NCBI GenBank assembly: GCA_003254925.1
Contig: QANZ01018231.1
Coordinates: forward strand, 31,096 to 95,095
Length of the DNA: 64,000 nt
Reading direction: 5' to 3'
Origin: Chamaecrista fasciculata
Taxonomy: Eukaryota > Streptophyta > Magnoliopsida > Fabales > Fabaceae
Program-made: the position numbers and the translations under genes
Notes under the pieces: generated by a model
Told to the model about the DNA's origin: nothing
Seen by the model: only the letters and a program-made list of their open reading frames with translations
Databases searched by the model: none
In this document: one piece after another, positions 1 to 11,466 of the stretch
Layout of the letters: each line of letters begins with the position of its first letter
Numbering within the stretch: the stretch's first letter is position 1

Positions 1-2130
1 TTATGAAAGATCAAATTAAGAAAAAGGTAATTCATGAGATTAAGGATCAATTTAAGTATTATTATCTCTCCAATCTCATTATTTCTTTACATTTTTTATA
101 TGTTTTATATCTTATAATATTGATAATATATAGAAAAAAGAATTTGCCAAAATTACATTTTGGTCCCTAATGTTTACCCAAAATTCTATTTTGGTCCTTA
201 ATAATTTTTTGTTTTGTTTTGATTCTTAATATTTTCTAAAATTTTCATAATTGGCCCTTAACTATTGAATATGGTTATATTTCTCTCGTCTCAAATCCGA
301 ACATCAGAAACCAAAAAAGAACTTTAGATAAGCATTAAGGACTAAAATAAGATTTTGACCAAAAAAATTATTTCGGCCCCCCTAACCAAAAATCCTGGCT
401 CCGCCCCTGGAAAAACAGGATACAGTCTGTCTTTAATTTATTAAAAGAAGTTAGTTAAAGGATAAAATTGACGAAAATGTGAAAAATTGAGGACGAAATA
501 GACAAAAAAAAATGGGGACAAAATTGACAATTGATATAAAATTTGGGGACGAAATCAGTAGCTTTGTCAAGTAAAAAAAAGAGAAAGTTATTATGATTCA
601 ACCTTATATTCTCTGAAAAAATGCTTCAAGTGATATGTGCTAGTTAATCTAGCTAGGCAGACAATTTCTTGATCTCATATATATCGACTTATGATCCGTC
701 CTAATCATATAGCTGTGATTCATGTTTGATGTTAATATAACATGCTTCAATTTATTAGATACCAAATAAATCAATATTTTGTTTTTTGATATTGCCAAAT
801 AAATCAATATGATAACAGTTTGGAGGTAAGTAGGTATCTTTTCTTTTCTTTTGAATAATGAGTTGCTATATTTAATGCTGACAACAAATTCACGTACTCT
901 CAGTGATTTACAGATGTGTAACTATCTATGTACCACATATATATAACATGTTTTAATTTTTTTTGGCCTGAATAAAACATTTTAATTTTGTTAAGGAATA
1001 TATGTATTTGACATAATCTAACTGCCATATAATATACACACACACAGAAACCCACATTCTTGTACGTGTACGGAAATGTGACAAGAACACCAACTAAATT
1101 TCTTCAAAAAATGTTTTGGGAATTCTTGTATATCTTGGTTCATTTTTATCAATATGTAATTAATTCGCATTTTACTTTAAAGAAATGAAGTTGCAAGAAG
1201 TAATACATCACAAATTCACAATACTTTCTGGATATAATACAATTCTAAATTTGCTTATTTGTGTACGTACTATCTACATATCCGTAGGCTCAAAATTGCG
1301 TCTTTCGCCATAATTAAAAACAGGCAAAGAACAAATTGAATAGTAAGTGTATTTTGATGCATTTGGCTTTTCTTTTAGTTGTACATAGAACACAATTATA
1401 TATAAAGATCAATATTTAATTTTTATTTTACAAATATGTATAGTGATGATATCTACAAATTTTAAAATATGGATATTAAAAACTAGGAGTCTTCAAAAGG
1501 GTTGAGCTGAGATTATATATGGCGAAATGATTTAGGTTCACTATCTTATTTGATAGGTTGAGTTATGTTAATTAGCCTAAAAAATAATTGAATTAAGCTA
1601 AACTAATCAATGATGATTGAGTTGGGTTAGCGAGTTGACCTAGCTATACTATTTTTTTTTGTGTGTCTCATATATTTATTTTTTTCAACTTGAACCTAAC
1701 TCAATTATTTTTTTCAACCCATGAGCCCAATCCAATTATCAACCTAAACTAGCAAGTTATGTTGGTTTTAACGGGTTGATGAGTTAGTCCAACCGGCCAA
1801 AGAGCTTACTAAAAGATGGCCAAAGAGCTTACTAAAAGATGAAGTGTGAATAATATGTGTTTAATATAATTAATTATTTCCATCCGTTTTGTAAGTATAT
1901 AAAGAAAAGTTGGTTTCCCAATTTTTAGGTGCAATTAACAAAGTTCAACTGTCTTCTTTTGTGCCTCAACTCTCTGTCTAAACCAGCCCCCTAAAAAGAG
2001 GGCAATAATTAAATTGGGGTCTTAGACTTTAGAGAGTGATATATTAGCCACACAAATACACATATGACTATATATATTGTCAGCATTATATATACACTAT
2101 AAGTAAGACTTTCAGATATATATCTAATAT
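1..2130. other. Intergenic DNA upstream of the HOTHEAD-like gene
   Basis: No coding region is supported here. It contains a small Mutator-like element (145-360, listed separately). At about 420-570 there is the right half of a second element whose 'gggacgaaat' arms match the complete copy at 34820-35348. A 24-bp tandem duplication lies near 1796-1843. At 1495-1800 a tract rich in 'gttgagt/gggttag' words looks like degenerate repeat. The last 200 bp hold the probable promoter of the next gene. Confidence 0.6.
145..360. mobile_element. Mutator-like miniature element (216 bp)
   Basis: Inverted ends read 'tgccaaaattacattttgg' on the left and the complement of 'gattttgacc' on the right, with 'ggtcccta' type words inside. 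Flanking 9-mers aaaagaatt (136-144) and aaaaaaatt (361-369) agree at 8 of 9 positions, as expected for a Mutator-superfamily target duplication, although A-rich DNA weakens this. It has no coding capacity. Confidence 0.6.
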
Positions 2131-2139
2131 ATATATAGG

Positions 2140-2147
2140 TATAAATA
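2140..2147 (+). promoter_or_regulatory. Probable TATA box of the HOTHEAD-like gene
   Basis: TATAAATA stands 144 bp before the ATG at 2291, a usual plant distance once a leader of about 110 nt is allowed for. It is the best TATA match in an AT-rich stretch, so the assignment is likely but not certain. Confidence 0.5.
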
Positions 2148-2290
2148 GGACGAATGGTTGGTTTTTAGAGTTAGTGAGTAGAAGCAGAGTTGAAGAATCC
2201 CACAAGATTCAAAAGTTGATTAAGCTCTGTATGCATATATATGTGCCTAAATCTCATAACAAGTGAAGAAATTGAAGATTGATAACGAAG

Positions 2291-5200
2291 ATGGGTGTGT
2301 GGTGGTTGGGGATATTGCAGATTCTTCCTCTATTTGCTGCCATTCTCTTCTCTTCTCAACCTTGTGCCTCCCAGAATGGTACGTTTTTCTAAATTTGTAG
2401 AATATATTTCTCCTTATATCTATATATATGCCTTTTCCAAAATAAACTTCTGTTATAAAGATAGATTGATGGGTGAAATATAATAGTTAACAAGCACACA
2501 CAGTTTTTAGTTTCTGGAATTTAGTAGTGAATCAGTGATATTATTGCTATACAATATAATATATATACCGTATTCATAGTGTAACCTTGCAGTTTTTTCA
2601 TAGGCAAAATTTATATCTTTACTATCAAGTTCTCCAATCGACATTTGACACGTGACAAAACTTTTATACATGAGTAACATGACCAATCATAATAGAGAGA
2701 GAATATTAAACACCATTTTTTATATGATCAATCATTTTTTTTTTGGCCAAATTTATATGATCAATCATTGAAGAAAGAGAATGTAACTAAAACTTGTGAT
2801 TGGAAAAATTTGATAGCAAAGATATAAGAAACCTGATATAATATTTTTCCTTTTTTTCATTTGATCTTAATTATGGGATAATGAGGATTCAAATTTCAAC
2901 TTTGAATAAAAAGAGCATTATGTGACCCGTCGTTAACATTTAAATAAAGGATTTACAATAAAGTGATTAGTCATTGCTATTGGCGCGCAGTAGATACCTA
3001 CTTCATAAAAATTATAAAACACATTACTAATTACTACTTGTCACTTGCATGTAAATTCATGAAAATTATACCTTAATTATTATTGACTCTCACTCTTTTC
3101 GTTACTTTTGTTTGAACATATTGTGTAATGAGAATTTAATGTTTACAGCTATATCTTTGGTTGGACTTGGGAAATTAAACCTGTAACCATATATATACGT
3201 CCCCCGTCGTTTTACGTTGTTAATTAAAACTATACGTAGTCACATGTCGTGGGTGTGAAAAGTGCGAAATATTGAGGTTTCTTACTTTATGGTTTATGCC
3301 AACTAGAATATTAATCTTGATTAACGTTCGTATACTTACAGCTGTGTATATCTATCACATAATAATATAGTACATAAATTTGAAGATGAAGTAAATAAAA
3401 CGGAATAGATTTCTTAAATTTGTGGATGATAGGGTTTCGTAGAGTCTCAATCAGCACATGATGATGAGGTAGCTATACCATATATGGAGGCTATCATTGC
3501 TTCATGCTATAAATGCACTCTTTAATATAATTATATCACAGTTCAAAACTTCATTTTGGTCCTCAAATTATAAGCTGAATTATGTTTTCATCCTCAAATT
3601 TTCTATTTGTTCCACCTTAAGTCAAAAACATTATTCATTTTGATTTCTACCACTATATTTTACCTAGATAGCTTAGATTAATGATTTTTCTCTTATATAT
3701 GTGTCATAATAAACAATTTGACCAAAAAAAAATGTAACCTTGAGATAAATTTATACAGTAATTTTTTCTTTCTAAAAATGAAAGTTTTTTTCTCTCTAAG
3801 TGTCAATTCATTTATTATGAGAAAAATGAGAAAATTTGTTATTTGGTCCCTGAATAATCGATCGAAATATATAATTTGGTTTAGTCCTTGAAATATTTCA
3901 ATTGTCAACTATTTGATCCTTAGTGACAATTTGACCCTTGAATTTGAATTGATTTTATACTTGGTCCTTGAATATATACTAAATTAATACTTTTTGGTTT
4001 TAGAATTTGTAATGAATTTTTTTTTGTCCCTAAATTGGACCCAAGACCAAATCGTTGACAATTGTAATAATTTAGGAGAGACTGATTAGTTGACTCGATA
4101 TAAATTTATGGACCAATTAAATAGTAAGTTTTCTCAAAAATAAATTGTTCAGGTCAACGGTATATTTCAAAGATAATGAAAAAAAACAAACGAAATTATT
4201 TGGGGACCAAAACAAAATTCATCCTATAAACTCAAGGACCAAAATGAGATTTTCACCTAATTATATTATATTAATTACACTCTAGCTCCTCCCTACTTTT
4301 TCTACCTATAGTAAATATGTGGGTCTCTCACTCTCTCTCACACACTACTTGCAATTAATTAATCAACCATTAATTTTAGCCAAAAAAAAAATAAATTAAT
4401 CAACCATTAATTCAATCAACTGTAATTACTCCCTCCGGTTCTGAATATCGAATGTTTTGGAGAACTTTTTTTGTTCCAAAATATCTGATGTTTTACAAAT
4501 TCAAGATAACATTAATTATTTGTTTACCATTTTATCCCTATTAAATATAGTAGAGTCATAAATAATGAATAAGCATTTCCCAAGTATTTCTATTATTTTC
4601 AATAGGAATAGTTTAGTCTTTTTATCTCATTTTTCTCTTCATTCTAGGGAGCCAATCATTTTCTTAATCTGTATGTATTTACCTTAAACATCTGATATAT
4701 AGAACCGGAGGGAGTAGATACGGTTAATCAATAACACATCGGATGAGGTAAATTAAAACAATTAAATTAATATTGAGGCTTATTAGAATAACTTTGATTG
4801 GTGTTATTATTACAGATCATCATGAGAATGATGAGAATGTGTACAAGTACAGTTTCATGAAGAATGCAACGTGGGCCCCAAACGTATCTTACTATGATTA
4901 CATTGTTATCGGCGGCGGAACCGCCGGCTGCCCTTTGGCCGCCACGCTTTCCCAAAACTACACCGTTTTGCTGTTAGAACGCGGCGGCTCCCCTTATGGC
5001 AATCCTAACATCTCCGACGCCGCCGCCTTTGGAGCCGCCATCTCCGACACATCGGCCACCTCTCCGTCGCAGCGCTTCATCTCCGAGGACGGCGTCATCA
5101 ACTGCCGGGCTCGCGTTCTCGGCGGCGGCTCCGCCTTGAACGCCGGCTTTTATACTCGTGCTAGCCCTCACTACGTCAGGTAATTATTTCAACATTCATT

Positions 5201-8200
5201 AATTAGTGGTTGAATTTTTATAATTATGCCTTTTTATATTCAGGTAAAAATATATTTTTTGCCCTCAAAATTTCACATTGATTTTCCACTTAGTCCTCAA
5301 AATTTATTTACAGTTAATTTTGTTTTTAAAATTTCTCATTTTGGTCGATTTTATTTTATTTTTTGTTTTGACCAGTGGTTGATTTTATTACTTATCCTGA
5401 TTTCTTCAAATCAAACAAAGGCAAGAGTATTATTGGTACTCTCAATATTTGGGGTTATTTTTAGTTTTACTCCCAACATTTTTTTTGCCAATTATACCCT
5501 TAACGTTTCACTTTCTTGTCAATTATACCCCTAATATTTCACATTTTTAATGTGTAGGGTATAATTGACAAAACAATATTGGGGTATAACTGAAAATAAC
5601 TCTAAATGTTTAGAGTATCAATAATACTTTTGTTTTAAATGAATCAACGACAGTCATCTCGTAGATTTTGTATCTTTTTCGGAATTTAATTTTAATTTGG
5701 CCAAAAATCTATTTTAGTCCCTAAGATTTATCTTAAATTCCGTTTTGGTTCTTAATATTTTTTGTTCTATTTTAGTCCTTAATGTTTCCTAAAACTTTCA
5801 TCATCGGTCCTTAACTATTGTATATGGTCATATCTCTCTCGTTTCAAAATGCGATTAAATTAGAACTACATGTTAAATTTCATGAGTTCTTTCTTTGCCC
5901 AATTAAAGTCATGGGAAGACGAAATCAAATAGGGCATGAAATCGAACCCGTAAATGAGTCGCTTCGTTTGTTTCATAAATTTAATCATATTTCTTTCTTT
6001 TCATCTCAAGTTCAAATGCAAAAAAAAAAAACTATATAAATTTAATTAAAATTTGGTATAGATTATTGTGAATTTGATATAAAAATTAATTAAGAGTGTG
6101 TTAAAAATATTTACAGGGAAGTTGGTTGGGAGGGAAAATTAGTGAACGAGTCATATGATTGGGTGGAGCAGGTTGTAGCATTCGAGCCTGAGATCAAAAA
6201 ATGGCAAGGCGCAGTGAGAGACGGCTTATTACAAAGCGGCGTCGTTCCATACAACGGTTTCACTTACGATCACATCAACGGCACAAAAGTCGGTGGCACA
6301 ATTTTTGACTCCAACGGTCAACGACACACAGCCGCGGATTTATTACACTACGCCAACCCCTCTAAAATTACTCTTCTCCTTCACGCCACAGTCCACAGGA
6401 TCATGTTTCGATCATCCGACGGAGGAGAATCAAAGTCAAAGTCAAAGTCAAAGCCCGAGGCCCATGGAGTTGTGTATATGGACTCAATGGGCAGGAAACA
6501 TCGGGCTTATTTGAAGCCCGGGCCCAAGAGTGAGATTGTGGTTTCGAGTGGGGCTCTTGGAAGCCCACAAGTTTTGATGTTGAGTGGGCTTGGGCCTAAG
6601 GAGAAATTAAAAGCCCATAATATAAGTGTGGTGTTGGATCAACCTTTGGTAGGAGAAGGAATGTCGGATAATCCAATGAATGCTGTTTTTGTGCCGTCTC
6701 CTGTACCTGTGGAACTGTCACTAATTCAAGTCGTTGGTATTACTGATTTTGGGGCATATATTGAAGCTGCTAGCGGCGAAAATTTCGCCGCTGGGTCTCC
6801 TAAAGATTACGGAATGTTCTCTCCCAAGGTAATTTCTTAATTTAAGTATTTATTTTCTTGTCTGTTTATTTTAGGTTAAAGTACATCAAATTCTTTTGAA
6901 TTTTAATTATTATGTCAAAAAAATTTTATTTTCGAAAGTGATAAAAAAATTTTAATTTTGTATAAAAAAAATCTTTTTGTTAAGATTTTCATTCAAAATT
7001 AAATTTAGGTCAAAGTACAAATTTGGTCCCATATATTTTGCTCAGTTTCTAATATGATCATGAATATTTTTTTTAAACTTTTAGTCTCATATCTTTTAGT
7101 CATGTTGCAAAATTGGTCTCATATATTTATAAAATGATCAACTATTAATTAATTTTTTTTTGTAAAGATACGACATCACTCCTACACTTAACCCAAATTT
7201 GTAATAATATAAGTATATAACTATTAATATGGTAACTTCCTGTCAGATTATGTAATTCAGTGACCCAATGATATACTTTAATAATTATTAATTCAGTGTG
7301 AGGTCTCAAACTCTTCTTTTACATAGTTACACATCTTATTCTACACCTGAATTATTAATTTGGTCACTAAATTACCCAAATTAGAAGTAATTCAAAATTA
7401 AAATTAATTATTAGTGTAGCTAGTTTTAACTAAAAAAAAAAAAAACTCTTAATTTCTTCAAATGAAAAATTTAACAAAAATATATCATGTACATAAAATT
7501 AAAATTTTAGCAATCCTTCATACATTAGGACATACATTTCATACTAAACTAACCATTTATTCTTAAAATAAATTAGTCAAGTACAAAATTTAAGATATAT
7601 GCATGACATCCTTCCTTCCGAATGAATATTAAAATATTGGTCAAAATAGAAATTTGGTCTCATATCTTTTGCTTAGTTCCCAATTTAGTCTTATATCATT
7701 TTTTATTGCATTTTTTGTTTCATATCTTGAGGTTAGGTCCCAATTTGGTCCCATATCTTTTTTTGTTGCAAATTTAGTCCCCTATCTTTGTGTCCATTGC
7801 AGAAGTGTTCCTATATCTTTATATCATGTGTAAAAATGATCTCATATCTTTGTAAAATGATCAATTAACGACTGATCCTTTTGTAAATATATGAGACCAA
7901 TTATGTAACTTCACCAGAAGATATGGGACCAAATTGAAAGCTTTTGCAAAGATATAGGACCAAAAGTGCAATAAAAAAAGATACAAGACCAAATTGGGAA
8001 CTTAGTAAAAGACATGAGACCAAATTTACAATTTGATATAAAATATCTATATTTTGGATCCATATATGTTTTTTGAAAGCAAATTGGTCAAAAGTTATGG
8101 GACCAAAAGTGCACTTTAGCCAAAATAAAATATATATAACCATATTGAGACCTAACCCAAAGATATGAGACCAAAAGTGTAAAAAAAAAAAAATATGAGA

Positions 8201-9794
8201 CCAAATTGATAACCGAGTAAATGTTATGGAACCAAATTAGGACTTTGCTTATTAAATATCTATTAAAATATTTATATTTTGGATCCATATATGTTTTTTG
8301 AACGCAGATTGGTCAACTTTCGAAAGTACCACCAAAGCAAAGAACACCAGAAGCACTAGCAAAAGCAATAGAAATGATGGAAAGCCTGGACGAAATAGCA
8401 TTCCAAGGCGGATTCATCCTCGAAAAAGTAATGGGTCCGATCTCACGAGGAAACATGGAGCTCCGAACCCGAGACCCGACCGACAACCCGATAGTAACAT
8501 TCAACTACTTCAAGGACCCGAAAGACTTAGAGAGATGCGTGAAAGGCATAAGAACCATCGAGAACATCATAGAATCGAAGGCGTTTTCGGAATTCCGGTA
8601 CGAGAATATTCCGGTGCCAGTGTTGCTGAACATGACGGCGAAAGCTCCGGTGAACTTACTTCCGAAGCACGCCAATACGTCGTCGTCTTTGGAGCAGTAT
8701 TGTAAGGATACAGTGATGACAATATGGCATTATCATGGGGGGTGCCAGGTTGGCAAGGTGGTGGATGATGATTATAGAGTGATTGGTGTTCATAAGCTTC
8801 GTGTTGTTGATGGCTCCACGTTTAATGATTCTCCTGGAACTAATCCTCAAGCCACTGTAATGATGCTTGGAAGGTATGTAATTTCATTCATTTGCTTTTG
8901 GTTATATCTTCAATCTATTTACTTGTTTTACTCGTAGTATAACATATAATTATGTGTGATTTCGACCGTTATCTTTGAGGTGAAGAGCTGATTTCTTTGT
9001 TATACGTGTAAATAAGCCAGTTGATAAAAAAAGGTCAAAGTATAAATTCGCCCTCATATCTTTTGCTCAGTTTTTAATTTCGTCTTATATTTTTGGTATC
9101 ATATCTTTAGGTCAGATCCCAATTTAGTCTTATATATTTTTGTGTTACAGATTTAGTCCAATATCGTTGGGTTGGGTGCAGAAGTGGTCTCATATCTTTG
9201 TAAAAAGATCAATTAAAGATTAATTCTTTTGTAAAGATATGAGACCAATTTTGCAACTTAATCAAAAAATATGGGATCAAATTGGGACCTTTTGCAAGAA
9301 AGTGCAACAAAAAAAGATATAGGATCAAATTAAAAACTTAGCAAAATATATGGAATCAAATTTATATTTTGACAAAAAAAATCAACAAAGTTATCTTCAT
9401 TTTATGATTAAAAATGAAGATTTTTTTTTTAATTTTTTTACCAACTCACTTATTTAAATGTGTTTGTGAAAGAAAATGTTCATCTTAGCTATCTAGCTCA
9501 GAGATAACGATAGAAATCATAAGAAAATATGTTTTGGACTAATAGTAGAACAGATAGAAAGTTTGAGGATCAAAACAAAGTAAAAAAAGATTTGAGGACT
9601 AAAATGAAATTTACCTTGTAATTTGATGATCAAAATGAAAATTTGACCTTTGTTATAATTAATTACTCTTAATAATTTTCAAAATGTGTATAATAATAAT
9701 AATTAACTAATTACTTGGTTTTTATTGTTCTCGCAGGTACGTCGGAGTTAAAATATTGAGAGAGAGACTTGCGGGTGATGAGATACATGCATGA
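2291..9794 (+). CDS. HOTHEAD-like GMC (FAD) oxidoreductase, 5 exons, 595 aa
   Basis: Exons 2291-2378, 4816-5179, 6117-6828, 8308-8873 and 9737-9794 join in frame with GT-AG introns; the sum is 1788 nt. Residues 1-25 look like a signal peptide (secretory pathway). The FAD-binding GGGTAG loop is at 62-67, followed by ERGG; the second GMC signature ARVLGGGSALNAGF begins at 128. The C-terminal active site has WHYHGGC (528-534) and GTNPQATVMMLGRY (565-578), which supply the family's catalytic His and Asn. The length matches Arabidopsis HOTHEAD (about 594 aa). HOTHEAD is linked to long-chain omega-hydroxy fatty acid oxidation for cuticle and to preventing organ fusion; relatives include mandelonitrile lyases. 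Which role applies here cannot be told. The four introns (2437, 937, 1479 and 863 bp) are filled with small transposons, but the reading frame is intact. It is followed by the PLP-family gene on the same strand. Confidence 0.93.
3537..4257. mobile_element. Mutator-like non-autonomous element in HOTHEAD-like intron 1
   Basis: The 9-bp sequence taattatat flanks both sides exactly (3528-3536 and 4258-4266). Inner ends share 'cattttggtcct' in opposite orientation. At 721 bp it may contain a second, nested element near 3835-4150. It has no coding capacity. Confidence 0.75.
4429..4714. mobile_element. Stowaway-type (Tc1/mariner) MITE in intron 1
   Basis: It begins CTCCCTCCGGTTC and ends with the exact inverse GAACCGGAGGGAG, with TA on both sides (4427-4428 and 4715-4716). 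These are the hallmarks of plant Stowaway MITEs. It is 286 bp long and non-coding, and lies about 100 bp before exon 2. Confidence 0.88.
5424..5632. mobile_element. Small terminal-inverted-repeat element in intron 2
   Basis: The left end 'agtattattggtactct' is mirrored by 'agagtatcaataatact' on the right, and 'gggtataa' words face each other inside. I could not fix the target duplication. Intron 2 also carries unpaired halves of related elements at about 5243-5330 and 5700-5850. Confidence 0.5.
7639..8038. mobile_element. Mutator-like miniature element in intron 3
   Basis: Opposed 'ggtctcatatctttt' and 'agatatgggaccaa' arms make a long imperfect hairpin of 400 bp. Flanking 9-mers taaaatatt (7630-7638) and taaaatatc (8039-8047) agree at 8 of 9. 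It is non-coding. Confidence 0.7.
8040..8307 (+). repeat. Duplicated intron-3 end including a damaged splice acceptor
   Basis: The segment ending 'tatgttttttgaaagcaaattggtca' (about 8040-8092) recurs at about 8255-8317, where it forms the true intron end: 'gaacgcag' followed by exon 4 from 8308. The upstream copy reads gcaa instead of gcag, so its acceptor is lost. Repeat-type DNA with 'gggaccaaa' words separates the two copies. Confidence 0.7.
9033..9373. mobile_element. Mutator-like miniature element in intron 4
   Basis: The ends 'ggtcaaagtataaatt' and 'tttatattttgac' are near mirror images, with facing 'catatcttt' and 'aaagatat' words inside. The flanks are A-rich (ataaaaaaa and aaaaaaaat), so the target duplication cannot be decided. 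A further half-element lies at about 9540-9650. Confidence 0.55.
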
Positions 9795-11466
9795 TTCGTT
9801 AGTCATTACATTCTATAAATAGTTTAAATTTGATATGCAAATGCAATGTTAATAATGACCCGTATCTGCCCATTCACAGCTTTCCTGTGAGATTTTTCAG
9901 TACTAGTGTGTTTAATTACATTATTTGATGACAACAAAATTGAAATTTTTTCTTTGCCCCCAACATAGGGTGACCCTCTATCTTAATAAGTGATGACTGC
10001 TAAAGTTAGAGGAGACTCCCACAATCAAGTTAATTTTAGGTTTAGAGAGAAATTGAGAAGAGTAACTAAGGAGAAAAAATATCTAATCTGAATTAAAACT
10101 CTTAAAAAATTGATAGGTGAAGACTCTGAGAGGGATCAGTTGAAAATAGGTCAAAAAAATTGTTTTACGGGAGTGTCTCTCGAGTTTGACAATCAGCCTA
10201 TGATATATCACATAACATAAAAAATTAGTTTTTTTTTTCTAATTTATAAAAGATCCATAAAACTCAAAGTGGAGAGAGAACCAGCTGTACATGTAGAGAA
10301 AGATAAAAACGACAATGTGCATAGGTGGAAAAGAAGAAAACAACTACTAGGGAAACTTTAGATGGATATGAGTATAAGGCACGTTGCATGTATAAATAGA
10401 TTAATAGACGACTTCACCGAAGTCTTCCACTAACTAGAAGGTGGAGCCACGACGATGCTATACTAAAAACGACATGTCTGTCCGTAACCTACGAAGTTGT
10501 TCTATTTTCAACATTTCGTTCTTCCCAAAGTGCGTTCACAAAACGCTTCAACATTATTACATTTAGTCCTCATTGCAAAGTAAAACCCAATTAGCATCAC
10601 GGATTCCCAATTAGCACTAAACAGGAGCAATTACTTAGACATAATAAAATATGGGTCAAAGTGCAAATTTGGCCCCATATCTTTCGCTAAGTTCCCAATT
10701 CAGTCCTGTATTTTTTTTGTTGCGCTTTTGGTCCAATATCTTTGCAAAATGTCTGAATTTGGTCCCATATGTTTTGTTTAGGTTGCAAAATTAGTCTCAT
10801 ATCTTTACAAAATGATCAATTGTTAATTGATTCTTTTACAAAGATATGAGACCACTTCTGCACCTGACACAAAGATATAGGATCAATTCTGCAATTGAAC
10901 CAAAGATATGAGACCAAATTTGTAACAAAAAAAAATATAAGACCAAATTGGGACCTGACCTAAAGATATAGGACAAAAAATACAACAAAAAAAAGATATA
11001 AGACCAAATTGAAAATTGAAAAAAAAAATATGGGATCAAATTTACACACCTAAAATATGAAATCAAAGTCAATGTCAGCATTTGCCTTTTACTTCTTGTT
11101 GTTTACTTAAATCAGCATCTTTAGTACTATAACTTCAAAGCTCCAAAATTTGTGATTTAGTGATATAAACCTTTTCTGCCCTCCCAAAATTCAACCACAA
11201 CCATTAAATTCTCATCTTCCTAAGGATAATATCGCCACATAGATGGATCCCCAACAACGTATTTTGCTGTCTTGACACTGATATTCAAGAAATCTATATT
11301 ATATCTTTGACCACTCATAATAATACCCATGTCAATTAATAAAGTGGTCACGAATTTCTCTACTTTACAGGTGTGAATTGAACAAGTTAACTATCATACG
11401 CAAATTGTCAATTAATATAGTTTACTATTGCTCAAGAACTGACCGGTGTGGGGATAATGAAATGAA
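9795..11466. other. Intergenic DNA between the HOTHEAD-like and PLP-family genes
   Basis: It holds the 3' untranslated region of the first gene and the leader of the second. The only structured feature I see is the Mutator-like element at 10654-11050. No further gene is supported. Confidence 0.6.
10654..11050. mobile_element. Mutator-like miniature element with perfect 9-bp target duplication
   Basis: The sequence taaaatatg occurs on both sides exactly (10645-10653 and 11051-11059). The left end 'ggtcaaagtgcaaatttgg' mirrors the complement of 'ggatcaaatttacacacc' on the right. Inside, opposed 'ggtcccata' and 'tatgagacc' words form a foldback. It is 397 bp long and lies 416 bp before the next ATG. 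Confidence 0.82.

Noticed and set aside
8298..8705. A 135-codon frame over HOTHEAD-like exon 4
   Set aside because: It is offset from the frame that carries the GMC signatures and is joined by valid splice sites; its composition is that of an out-of-frame reading.
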